This document shows, in pieces, positions 9,591 through 17,646 of a stretch of 64,000 bases of DNA (positions are counted from its first letter, which is position 1; each line of letters opens with the position of its first letter). Source of the stretch: Lentimicrobiaceae bacterium (lineage in GTDB: Bacteria > Bacteroidota > Bacteroidia > Bacteroidales > Lentimicrobiaceae); assembly GCA_020636745.1 (NCBI GenBank), contig JACJXH010000003.1, positions 363,572-427,571 of the forward strand, written 5' to 3'. The notes beneath the pieces were generated by a model. It made no database searches and was not told the DNA's origin. It was given only the letters and a program-made list of their open reading frames with translations. The position numbers were made by a program, and so were the translations under genes.

Positions 9591-10517
9591 TCAACTATTC
9601 AGCAATATCGTAACAAGGTTCATCACCTCTTCTACATCAGGCTTACACCAATTTAAATCGTTTTCTTTCCTGAACCACGTAATTTGCCGCCGGGCATAGC
9701 GTCTGGTATTGGTTTTAATTTTTTCAACAGCATCATCCTGGCTGCAATTTCCATCGAAATAGTCAAACAACTCCTTATAACCAACGGTGTTCAACGCATT
9801 TAAGTGCCGATAAGGATAAAATTCGCGGGCTTCCTGTTCAAGCCCGGCAGCCATCATTTGGTCAACACGCGCATTTATTCTTTGATGCAATTCTGCTCTG
9901 GGCAAATCCAGCCCGATTTTAATGATTCTGAAATTGCGTTTTGCCGGATTTTTTTTTCTGAATGAGGAGTAAGGCAATCCCGTAGACATGCATACTTCCA
10001 ATGCCCTGATAATCCGGGCGGGGTTGGCAACATCAACCATCTGAAAATAAACCGGATCGAGTTTTTGTAACAATAATCTAAGCGTTGGAAGCCCTTCTGT
10101 TTTCAATATGGTTTGCAGGTGAAGCCTGATCTCTGGTTCAGCATCAGGCAACATATCAATGCCATCGCACACAGCCCTGATATACAAGCCTGAGCCACCT
10201 GTCAGCACAACCAGTTTGTGTTTTTGAAAAAGCCGGTTAAGTAATTCAAGCACCTCAGTTTCATACTGTGAAACATTGTATGAATCAGAAAGACTGAGAT
10301 TTCCGACAAAATGATGAGGCACCAATGCAAGCTGCGTGGTATCAGGAGCAGCCGTTCCAATTTTAAGCTCACGGTAGAACTGGCGCGAATCTGCTGATAT
10401 AATTTCGGATTCAAAACGTTGCGCTACGTCAATAGCCACGCTGGTTTTACCAACAGCAGTAGGACCAGCAATTACCAACAAAGTATTTTCAGAAACCAAA
10501 GAATGCGGGCTTACCAT
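9591..10517 (-). CDS. miaA: tRNA dimethylallyltransferase
   Basis: Transfers a dimethylallyl group to N6 of A37 in tRNAs that read codons beginning with U. It has 308 residues, the usual length. The P-loop GPTAVGKTS is at about 17-25, the ISADSRQFYREL motif at about 40-51, GGSGLYIRAV in the middle, and the RRYARRQITWFR signature near the end. The start overlaps the stop of the upstream pRiA4b ORF-3-like gene by 7 nt, so the two are translationally coupled. Confidence 0.97.
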   Translation of the reverse strand: MVSPHSLVSENTLLVIAGPTAVGKTSVAIDVAQRFESEIISADSRQFYRELKIGTAAPDTTQLALVPHHFVGNLSLSDSYNVSQYETEVLELLNRLFQKHKLVVLTGGSGLYIRAVCDGIDMLPDAEPEIRLHLQTILKTEGLPTLRLLLQKLDPVYFQMVDVANPARIIRALEVCMSTGLPYSSFRKKNPAKRNFRIIKIGLDLPRAELHQRINARVDQMMAAGLEQEAREFYPYRHLNALNTVGYKELFDYFDGNCSQDDAVEKIKTNTRRYARRQITWFRKENDLNWCKPDVEEVMNLVTILLNS

Positions 10518-11107
10518 TCACTTGTTTGCTCAAGAGATGGATCAATGGGCAAGTCGTCCTCATCATCATTATTGAGAATATCATCAAATTCACTTACGAG
10601 GGCAATTTCATCTTCATCAAGGTCAGAATTTTCAAATGAAGGCAGGGAGGGCTTGGCTGTAATGAGCTTACCTTCACTTTTCACACAGGCAGGATACTGG
10701 CTTTTATCTCCGGCTTCCAGTATTTTGGTAAGTTCAACAAAAAACACTTTAGGATTCAGAAAATCATATTCATATAGCAAACGCTGATGGGGATCGTCAA
10801 TCACTTCGCGAATACGCACCTTGTCCATTTCAACTACCTGCATCCGCGTTGGTTTAGGGCCACGGCGGTCGTCATCATCTTCCTCTTCCTCCGGGTTGCC
10901 TCCATTCATGTTAATCAGCGTAATTTCTTTCTTTTTACGCCAGTTACGATCACATACAAAAAAGGAAGCCAGTTCATTACCAGGCAACTCAACAGATTTT
11001 TTTATCAGATCGTGAAAGTCGGCAAATGTCTGCGACGAAAGCAATTCGAAGTCGCGCAGGAAGTCTTCCTGTTCGTCAAATAACAACCTGAAACGATATG
11101 CGTGCAT
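10511..11107 (-). CDS. pRiA4b ORF-3-like (IS1096 passenger TnpR-like) protein
   Basis: The protein has 198 residues and begins MHAYRFRLLFDEQEDFLRDFELL, the beta-strand and helix opening of the plasmid pRiA4b ORF-3-like family. A long acidic stretch (EEEEDDDD, around 73-80) and the LLYEYDF and VFFVELTKIL segments follow. Despite the family name, nothing here indicates an active element. In Bacteroidota the family occurs as a chromosomal single gene, and here it is coupled to miaA by a 7-nt overlap. The molecular role is unknown. Confidence 0.8.
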   Translation of the reverse strand: MHAYRFRLLFDEQEDFLRDFELLSSQTFADFHDLIKKSVELPGNELASFFVCDRNWRKKKEITLINMNGGNPEEEEDDDDRRGPKPTRMQVVEMDKVRIREVIDDPHQRLLYEYDFLNPKVFFVELTKILEAGDKSQYPACVKSEGKLITAKPSLPSFENSDLDEDEIALVSEFDDILNNDDEDDLPIDPSLEQTSEW

Positions 11108-11166
11108 TTTGTGAGTTTTTAATATTAAAAAGTAAAATTAAGTCATTCATTAAAAAAAAACAAATT

Positions 11167-12591
11167 TTAGAGCCCTTCATTTACAGGCACTAAGCCTTGT
11201 TTTTTACCTTCTTCAATCATAAAAGCATACGCTTTTTCGAAATCATTATCCAGTCGGCCATCCAATATAGCTTCGCGAATGGCCAGTTTGATTAATCCAA
11301 CCTGCCGGCCGGGTGCTACACCAAAAGCTTCCATTATCAATTCACCGCTGATTGGAGGCTGCCAGTTGCGTAGACGGTCTTTTTCCTCAATCTCTTTCAG
11401 TTTTTGACGAACAAGACTGAAGTTGGCCATATACCTGTTAACTTTTTCCTTGTTTTTCGACGTAATATCTGCTTCACAAAGGGTCATCAGGTCATCAATA
11501 TCATCACCGGCATCAAACAGGAGCCGTCTTATTGCCGAATCGGTCACTTCCTCTTCAGAAAGCACAATGGGCCTTAAATGAAGCAACACCAGTTTTTGCA
11601 CATACTTCATTTTTTCATTCATTGGCAATCGCAACTGCCTGAATATCTGGGCAACGATACGGGCACCTTTGGCATCATGACCATGAAATGTCCAACCCAG
11701 TTCAGGGTGAAAACGTTTGGTGGCAGGCTTGCCTATATCGTGCAAAAGGGCAGCCCAGCGCAGCCATAAATTATCGGTATGAGGCACAATCCTGTCAAGC
11801 ACTTCCAAAGTATGATAAAAGTTATCTTTATGTCCGCGGCCTTCCTTTGTTTCAGTTCCCTTCAGTGCCACAAACTGGGGCATGATCAGCTGAAGCAAGC
11901 CCGTTTGGTCAAGTAACCTGAACCCAACTGAGGGTTTGGGTGATAAAATTATTTTATTCAGCTCTTCGCTGATGCGTTCACCCGATATAATAGAAATTCG
12001 GTTGCGGTTGCGCTTGATGGCCGAAAGTGTTGAAGGATGAATGGTAAATCCGAGCTGACTGGCAAATCTGATACCACGCAGCATACGCAGAGGGTCGTCT
12101 GAAAACGTAATATCAGGATCCATTGGCGTCCTGATAATTTTGTTATCCATATCCTGCAGCCCTCCGAATGGGTCAATTAATGAGCCATAATCAGCTTTAT
12201 TCAGGCTGATTGCCAGTGCATTGATGGTAAAATCCCTTCGTTTTTGATCATCTTCAAGGCTTCCCTGCTCAATGTCAGGCTTGCGCGATTCAGGATGGTA
12301 AGATTCGCGCCGGGCACCCACAAATTCAATCTGCAATTCCCCGTCATGAATCATTGCAGTTCCAAAGTTTCGGAAAACACTGATTTTCTGGTGACCCTGC
12401 ATCCGGCTTTCAACTTCAGTTGCTAGTTTTACACCATCACCAACCACCACAAAATCAATATCTTTCGACCCTCTTTTCAGAAAAATATCACGAACAAAGC
12501 CGCCGATAACATACACATCGAGACCCAGTTCAGCTGCCGCTGAAGCAACTGTCTTAAAAATCCGGTGGGTTAAATGCTTCTGGAGATCCAT
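11167..12591 (-). CDS. CCA tRNA nucleotidyltransferase / poly(A) polymerase family protein with HD domain
   Basis: Adds or repairs the CCA 3' end of tRNA, or acts as the related poly(A) polymerase. In 474 residues it shows the class II nucleotidyltransferase head: GGFVRD (about 31-36), the catalytic DIDFVVVG, and RRDFTINALAI. It then has an RNA-binding helical region and a C-terminal HD phosphohydrolase domain (LHDIGKP with a distant HD-type His set). The HD fusion is normal for bacterial CCA enzymes of this clade. Its promoter core lies at 12615-12622. Confidence 0.9.
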   Translation of the reverse strand: MDLQKHLTHRIFKTVASAAAELGLDVYVIGGFVRDIFLKRGSKDIDFVVVGDGVKLATEVESRMQGHQKISVFRNFGTAMIHDGELQIEFVGARRESYHPESRKPDIEQGSLEDDQKRRDFTINALAISLNKADYGSLIDPFGGLQDMDNKIIRTPMDPDITFSDDPLRMLRGIRFASQLGFTIHPSTLSAIKRNRNRISIISGERISEELNKIILSPKPSVGFRLLDQTGLLQLIMPQFVALKGTETKEGRGHKDNFYHTLEVLDRIVPHTDNLWLRWAALLHDIGKPATKRFHPELGWTFHGHDAKGARIVAQIFRQLRLPMNEKMKYVQKLVLLHLRPIVLSEEEVTDSAIRRLLFDAGDDIDDLMTLCEADITSKNKEKVNRYMANFSLVRQKLKEIEEKDRLRNWQPPISGELIMEAFGVAPGRQVGLIKLAIREAILDGRLDNDFEKAYAFMIEEGKKQGLVPVNEGL

Positions 12592-12614
12592 CTTTGAATA
12601 TTTTTCTGAGTGAG

Positions 12615-12622
12615 CAAAAATA
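12615..12622 (-). promoter_or_regulatory. Bacteroidota -7 element for the nucleotidyltransferase gene
   Basis: On the minus strand this reads TATTTTTG, an exact match to TAnnTTTG, 24 nt upstream of the ATG. A TTG (plus-strand CAA 12646-12648) lies 23 nt further up and may be the -33 element. Confidence 0.6.
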
Positions 12623-12731
12623 AGAAACTAATCTGAGACCCGCATCAACCGGCAACTGTTGCAAGCCTTGCTTGCTTGCTTTGCAAGCCCGGAACCAGGC
12701 AGCAGCGATAAAAAATTATTTTCATAAATGT

Positions 12732-12762
12732 TTGGGCTTTAAAGTTTTGTTCCCTATTTTTG
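12732..12762 (+). promoter_or_regulatory. Bacteroidota-type promoter (TTG-N20-TATTTTTG)
   Basis: TTG at 12732-12734 and TATTTTTG at 12755-12762 match both halves of the Bacteroidota consensus with a 20-nt spacer. It should drive the dehydrogenase, HD and aconitase-family genes as one unit; no terminator separates them. Confidence 0.7.
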
Positions 12763-12805
12763 ATAAGAAGCTGACAATAATAATGAACGACAAAAAAAAT
12801 CGAAG

Positions 12806-14005
12806 ATGGCAAAAAGAACGATTGTAACATTACCCGGCGATGGTATAGGAAAAGTGGTACTGGATGAAACACTTCGCGTATTGAAAGCTGCAGGCTTTGA
12901 AGCCGAATATGTTCACGGAGACATAGGATGGGAATTCTGGTGCAGAGAAGGTAATCCGTTACCCGACAGAACCATTGAGCTTCTGAAACAGCATAAAATT
13001 GCTCTTTTCGGTGCCATCACTTCAAAACCCAAAGACAAAGCAGCGGCTGAACTGGAAGCTAAACTTCAGGGGAAAGGCTTTAACTATTACAGCCCGATAG
13101 TGAGTATGCGCCAGATGTTTGACCTCGATATTTGCATGCGTCCTTGTCAGACTTTGCCCGGAAATCCCCTGAATTTTATCAGGCGCGGGAAGGAAGGTAT
13201 CATGGAAGAACCGGCCGTTGATGTTATGATTTTCAGGCAAAATACCGAAGGTTTGTATGGCGGGGTTGAATGGACAAATCCCGATGACAAGGTTTATGAA
13301 GCCCTGATGACACATCCTAAGTTTAAAGCAAACTTTGCATGGTGCCCCCGCCCTGAATTAGCCGTATCTACAAGAATTTTTACCCGAAAGTACACTACCC
13401 GTATTGTCAAAGCAGCATTTGAATATGCTCAAAAAAGAGGTTTCAGCAAAATTACCGTTTGTGAAAAGCCCAATGTCATACGTGAAACATCAGGCATGAT
13501 GCTTAAAATAGCGCAGGAGATGAGTAAAAATGAGTTTCCTGATATCAGAGTTGAAGATGTAAACATTGATGCCATGATGATGTGGCTTACCAAAAACCCT
13601 GAAAACTACAATGTTATTGTTGCCGGCAATATGTTTGGCGACATTGTTTCAGATGCCTTTGCCGGCTTAATCGGGGGGCTTGGATTTGCCACAAGTGCTC
13701 AATATAATCCGGAACGGGGAATCGCTGTATTCGAGCCAACCCATGGGTCGGCGCCCAAATATGCCGGTTACGAAACCAGCATAGTGAATCCCATAGCAAT
13801 GATATTATCGGCAGTTATGATGCTTGAACATCTTGATGAGTGGGAAATGGCCAACCGCATTCGCAAAGCAGTTAGTGACGTCGTTTCGGAAGGCAAAGTG
13901 CGTGCCTACGATATGCTCAAACTCAAAGGAACCCCTGAAGTCATTCATCAAGGTGCTGCTTCTACCCATCAGATGGCCGATGCCATTATAGCCAAACTTA
14001 AATAG
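12806..14005 (+). CDS. Isocitrate/isopropylmalate dehydrogenase family protein, probably isocitrate dehydrogenase
   Basis: Oxidative decarboxylation of a 2-hydroxy tricarboxylate or dicarboxylate, most likely isocitrate to 2-oxoglutarate. It is 399 residues. The N-terminus TLPGDGIGKVVLDE is the family signature, and RQNTEGLYGG and the metal-binding Asp cluster (FGDIVSDAFAGLIGG) are present. The cofactor loop reads HGSAPKYAG. The Lys-Tyr pair is what NADP-dependent isocitrate dehydrogenases use, whereas NAD-dependent isopropylmalate dehydrogenases have APDIAG. The aconitase-family gene two genes downstream supports an isocitrate role, but leucine-pathway or homologous substrates are not excluded. 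Confidence 0.85.
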   Translation: MAKRTIVTLPGDGIGKVVLDETLRVLKAAGFEAEYVHGDIGWEFWCREGNPLPDRTIELLKQHKIALFGAITSKPKDKAAAELEAKLQGKGFNYYSPIVSMRQMFDLDICMRPCQTLPGNPLNFIRRGKEGIMEEPAVDVMIFRQNTEGLYGGVEWTNPDDKVYEALMTHPKFKANFAWCPRPELAVSTRIFTRKYTTRIVKAAFEYAQKRGFSKITVCEKPNVIRETSGMMLKIAQEMSKNEFPDIRVEDVNIDAMMMWLTKNPENYNVIVAGNMFGDIVSDAFAGLIGGLGFATSAQYNPERGIAVFEPTHGSAPKYAGYETSIVNPIAMILSAVMMLEHLDEWEMANRIRKAVSDVVSEGKVRAYDMLKLKGTPEVIHQGAASTHQMADAIIAKLK

Positions 14006-14094
14006 CATTCAGAAATTCGCCTGTCCGCCACATTTTATTCATTTAAAAAATACCAGGCCAAAGAGAACCTGTTCACTTCCAAAGAAAAAGAGCT

Positions 14095-14667
14095 ATGACC
14101 ATTGAAATTAAACCTGAATACATGGAACAGGCCCGGCATTTATGGCCTGAAATTGATTGGATTTCTGATAAGAGCCTGCGCGAATCCACATCCCGCACCT
14201 GGGCTCTGGCCTTACAAAAAAGTGTGCTCACACCTGAAGATTTGCATAAAATACCATTTACCCTGCTGGCTGGCCCCGATCTGAAAGTTTCATTTATGGA
14301 TCATAAAAGAGCGGTTGTACATATTGCCAGAGATTGTGGAAATCAGATGAATTTGTTTTTTAAAACAGATTTACCTGTTCAAATGGATATTTTAATTGCC
14401 GGCGCCATTCTGGCCGATGTTGGCAAACTTCTTGAGTACGAAATAAAAGACGGCAAATCTGTTCAGGGAAACTACGGGAAGTTTATTCGCCACCCCTTTA
14501 GCGGCGTGTCATTGGCTGAGATGTGCGGCGTGCCGGCCGAAGTGTGCCACATTATTGCCACCCATGCAGGCGAAGGTAACATGGTAAAAAGAACCACTGA
14601 AGCATACATTGTGCACCATGCAGATTTTATGACATTTGAACCATTTCGTGAAAGACTGAAAATCTGA
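14095..14667 (+). CDS. HD-domain protein with altered metal motif
   Basis: A 190-residue protein resembling HD-domain phosphohydrolases. It has an early His in MDHKRAVVHIA, then a helix ending GAILADVGKL, then HPFSGVSLAEMCGVP, the His in IIATHAGEG and HHADF near the end. In the central motif the usual His-Asp is Ala-Asp (LADVGK in place of LHDIGK), so one metal ligand is missing. It lies 90 nt after the dehydrogenase and 23 nt before the aconitase-family gene, which makes an operon likely. The substrate is unknown. It may have lost hydrolase activity or use a different metal site. Confidence 0.75.
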   Translation: MTIEIKPEYMEQARHLWPEIDWISDKSLRESTSRTWALALQKSVLTPEDLHKIPFTLLAGPDLKVSFMDHKRAVVHIARDCGNQMNLFFKTDLPVQMDILIAGAILADVGKLLEYEIKDGKSVQGNYGKFIRHPFSGVSLAEMCGVPAEVCHIIATHAGEGNMVKRTTEAYIVHHADFMTFEPFRERLKI

Positions 14668-14690
14668 CATCCAATTAAAAGGACCCGACC

Positions 14691-16496
14691 ATGACCATTA
14701 TTGAGAAAATTCTTGCCAGCCACTCTAATCAGCCAGCTGTAAAACCAGGCGATATTATTGATGTTTTTATCGACGCCCGCGCTGCCCGTGACTTTGGAGG
14801 TGCCAATGTGGTTAAAAACCTGCTTGACAATGGCCTTTCTATTGCCGACGCCAACCGTACTATATTTACTTTCGATTGCAATCCGGGAGGCTCAGACCAG
14901 AAATATGCTGCCAATCAGCAGTATTGTCGGTTATTTGCGCGCCAAAACAATATGAAGGTTTATGATGTAGATGCCGGAATCGGCACACATCTGGCTATTG
15001 ATAAAGGCCTGGCTTTTCCGGGCTCCACCTTTGTTTCTACCGATTCACATGCCAACATAATGGGCGCAATCGGTGCCTTTGGGCAAGGCATGGGCGATCA
15101 GGATATTGCAGCCGCCTGGGCTAAAGGCGCTGTATGGTTCAAAGTTCCGGCATCTGTAAAAATAATTTTAACAGGAACACGTCCTCAAAATGTAACAGCC
15201 AAGGATATCGTGCTTAATCTTCTTCATGTTTTTGGTGCCAATAAGTTATTGGGCTATAGTGTTGAGATATATGGCGATGCCGTTGACAAGCTCACCCTGG
15301 ATGAACGGATCACCATTTCTTCTATGGCAACTGAAATGGGGGCTATCATCATTTTGTTTACACCCAACGAAGCTGTACTTCAGGAGCTTGAAAAGCTTTC
15401 AGGGAAACGTTTTGAAGCGGTTGTGGCTGATAATCATGCCTCGTATGCACAAGAATTCTCCATTGAGATCAGCACTTTTGTTCCAATGGTTGCCAATCCG
15501 GGACATCCGCACGACAATGCCTCTGTTGATTCTGTTAAGAATATTAAAATTGACTCAGCATTTATAGGAAGTTGTACCAACGGGCGCATTGAAGATTTAC
15601 GAGTTGCTGCTGCAATTCTTAAACACCGAAAAATTGCACCCGGAGTCGTTTTAAAGATTGTACCTTCAACTGATGCTATCTGGCAACAGGCCCTTGACGA
15701 GGGTTTGATTAAGACTTTTAAGGAAGCCGGTGCATTGGTTTCTAACGCCGGTTGTGCTGGCTGCGCGGCAGGTCAGGTTGGCCAGAATGGACCTGATGAA
15801 GTGACCATAAGCACCGGAAACCGCAATTTCTCAGGTAAACAGGGAAAAGGATTTGTTTATCTGGCTTCTCCTTCTGTGGTAGCAGCTTCAGCAGTGGCAG
15901 GGTTTATTACAACGCCCGACGAAATTCCTGAACATCCGGCAACATTTAGCCCAAAAGAACACATGGCTGTAACTGAAAAAAAAGCAAAGCCTGCCCCACG
16001 TGAAGCTAAAACAGCTGTCGAAGGCCGGGTGTGGGTTATTTCAAAGGACGACATTGATACAGACATGATTTTTCATAACCGATATCTTACCATTACTGAT
16101 ATCAATGAAATGGGACAGTACACGTTTGATAACCTGAAAGGCTATGAAGATTTCGCCAAAAAAGCGCGGCCCGGAGACATTATCGTTACCGGTAAAAATT
16201 TCGGTGCAGGCAGTTCGCGGCAACAGGCTGTTGATTGCTTCAAAGCCTTAGGCATTCAATGTATCATTGCTGAATCATATGGCGCCATTTACGAGCGAAA
16301 TGCTATAAATGCGGCATTGCCCATCCTCACCAGTAACCAGCACATGATGGCCGAAGTTGAACTTAAAACAGGGGATTTAATCAGTGTTGACTTTTTAACC
16401 GGCGAACTTACAAACCTCAATACAGGAAAATCGACCTTTATTCACAGGTTTTATGATGCTCAGTTACAGATTTTTCTGAATGGAGGACTGCTTTAG
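14691..16496 (+). CDS. Aconitase/3-isopropylmalate dehydratase family protein, LeuC-LeuD fusion
   Basis: A [4Fe-4S] hydro-lyase that isomerises a 2- to a 3-hydroxy acid: citrate/isocitrate, isopropylmalate or homocitrate. At 601 residues it joins a LeuC-like large part (about 1-415; cluster Cys in GSCTNGR and in AGCAGCAAGQ) to a LeuD-like swivelling part (about 440-601; DDIDTDMIF, then GKNFGAGSSRQQA). The linker of about 25 residues is rich in Lys and Pro. Canonical aconitases are longer (about 750-900 residues), so this is the compact isopropylmalate-isomerase architecture in one chain. With an isocitrate dehydrogenase-like gene in the same unit, aconitase activity is plausible but unproven. 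Confidence 0.85.
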   Translation: MTIIEKILASHSNQPAVKPGDIIDVFIDARAARDFGGANVVKNLLDNGLSIADANRTIFTFDCNPGGSDQKYAANQQYCRLFARQNNMKVYDVDAGIGTHLAIDKGLAFPGSTFVSTDSHANIMGAIGAFGQGMGDQDIAAAWAKGAVWFKVPASVKIILTGTRPQNVTAKDIVLNLLHVFGANKLLGYSVEIYGDAVDKLTLDERITISSMATEMGAIIILFTPNEAVLQELEKLSGKRFEAVVADNHASYAQEFSIEISTFVPMVANPGHPHDNASVDSVKNIKIDSAFIGSCTNGRIEDLRVAAAILKHRKIAPGVVLKIVPSTDAIWQQALDEGLIKTFKEAGALVSNAGCAGCAAGQVGQNGPDEVTISTGNRNFSGKQGKGFVYLASPSVVAASAVAGFITTPDEIPEHPATFSPKEHMAVTEKKAKPAPREAKTAVEGRVWVISKDDIDTDMIFHNRYLTITDINEMGQYTFDNLKGYEDFAKKARPGDIIVTGKNFGAGSSRQQAVDCFKALGIQCIIAESYGAIYERNAINAALPILTSNQHMMAEVELKTGDLISVDFLTGELTNLNTGKSTFIHRFYDAQLQIFLNGGLL

Positions 16497-16524
16497 CATT
16501 GCAATTCTTTCTCATTTATGCCTG

Positions 16525-16555
16525 TGAGCTGATGACAACCATCAGCTCATTTTTT
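16525..16555 (+). terminator. Rho-independent terminator after the aconitase-family gene
   Basis: A perfect 10-bp stem TGAGCTGATG / CATCAGCTCA with an ACAAC loop, followed by six T. It closes the dehydrogenase-HD-aconitase unit. Confidence 0.9.
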
Positions 16556-16634
16556 AATAAAGTTTTTGTCTCAGGCCGAAACAACAATTTTAATAAATTG
16601 CACCTTCGAAAAACTGAGTAACAGCAGACAACGC

Positions 16635-17291
16635 ATGAAGTATACGCATCTCTTCTTTGACATGGATGGCACGCTCATTGACTCGCGTCCCGGAATTTTC
16701 AATTCACTCATCTATGCACTTGATATGCTGGGTGTTACTAAAAATGAGCGACCAGCCGACCTCAATCCTTTTCTTGGCCCTCCACTGCGCGATTCCTTCA
16801 AAACAATGTTTGGCTTTGATGAAAAGAAAGCCGAACAGGCAACCGCAGTTTACAGGGAATATTACAGTAAAAGAGGGATCAATGAGTATAAAATTTATCA
16901 TGAAATTCCTCAAACCCTCGCAAAACTCAAGTCAGCAGGATATCATTTGAGTGTGGTCACTTCAAAAGCAGAAGTCTATGCCAGAGAAATCATCATTCAT
17001 GCAGGTCTTTCCGGTTTTTTCAGCGCCGTATCGGGATGTGAACTCAACGGGGCAAGAAGCGAAAAACATGAGCTCATCACCTATACACTCGCACAAACCG
17101 GTCTTGAACCTTCCGGCAGGGTACTGATGATTGGCGATCGCTATCACGACATAAAAGGAGCGCGTCTGGCAGGTGTTTCTTCCGCAGCAATTCTTTACGG
17201 TTATGGCAGTTACCCTGAACTGGCTGCCGAACATCCTTCCCTTTTCATTCAATCACCCGGGGAAATGTTTGAAAAAATTCACCATAAGTAA
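16635..17291 (+). CDS. HAD-family phosphatase, phosphoglycolate phosphatase-like
   Basis: Removes phosphate from a small sugar-type phosphoester. From the ATG at 16635 it is 218 residues. The earlier in-frame start at 16566 lies only 11 nt after the terminator hairpin and adds 23 non-conserved residues. The HAD motifs are clear: FDMDGTLIDS (nucleophile Asp in motif I), VVTSKA (motif II), and MIGDRYHDIKGARLAG (motif IV), with a helical cap between I and II. It stands alone. The exact substrate is not deducible. Confidence 0.88.
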   Translation: MKYTHLFFDMDGTLIDSRPGIFNSLIYALDMLGVTKNERPADLNPFLGPPLRDSFKTMFGFDEKKAEQATAVYREYYSKRGINEYKIYHEIPQTLAKLKSAGYHLSVVTSKAEVYAREIIIHAGLSGFFSAVSGCELNGARSEKHELITYTLAQTGLEPSGRVLMIGDRYHDIKGARLAGVSSAAILYGYGSYPELAAEHPSLFIQSPGEMFEKIHHK

Positions 17292-17505
17292 AGGGAAATC
17301 CTGCATAAAGTGCTATACGAACAAACAAGGAGAAACAAATCCATTTCTCCCTTAACAGAAAAATTATTTTCAATTGTTTCTTTACCAGGATAGGGGTAAA
17401 ACAGTCATTAATTGTCTTATAATCAAAGACCTTGTTATTTTATTTGCCGGTTGCATTTGATTCCGGCAAATTATTAACCGGATAACCCCTCCTCAATCCC
17501 TGATT

Positions 17506-17542
17506 AAAAAAAGGCTGTTTCTTTTCAGAGCAGTCTTTTTTA
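17506..17542. terminator. Terminator-like hairpin with A/T tails
   Basis: An 11-bp stem AAAAAAGGCTG / CAGTCTTTTTT with one G-T pair; its A-run and T-run make it usable from either side. Confidence 0.6.
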
Positions 17543-17574
17543 TTTTATTCACCATAATGATTCGCCACTTTTTC

Positions 17575-17622
17575 AAAAAAAAAGGAAATCAAAAGAGCCG
17601 CTTTAGCACCGTGATTCCCTTT
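17575..17622 (-). terminator. Probable argS terminator
   Basis: Read on the minus strand, AAAGGGAATCA pairs with TGATTTCCTTT (one mismatch) and is followed by a run of T, 25 nt after the argS stop. Confidence 0.55.
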
Positions 17623-17646
17623 GAGCAATACGTTTCATTTAAAGGC

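Larger units (their letters stand above)
17292..17646. other. Convergent spacer with several hairpins, no gene
   Basis: The region is 355 nt between the convergent HAD phosphatase and argS genes. It contains a small imperfect stem near 17327-17357 (AAGGAGAAA / TTTCTCC), a bidirectional terminator-like hairpin at 17506-17542, and a hairpin serving argS at 17575-17622. No open frame is convincing. Confidence 0.6.

Noticed and set aside
10511..11107. Mobile element because of the IS1096/pRiA4b family name
   Set aside because: No transposase, no terminal repeats, and the gene is translationally coupled to miaA.
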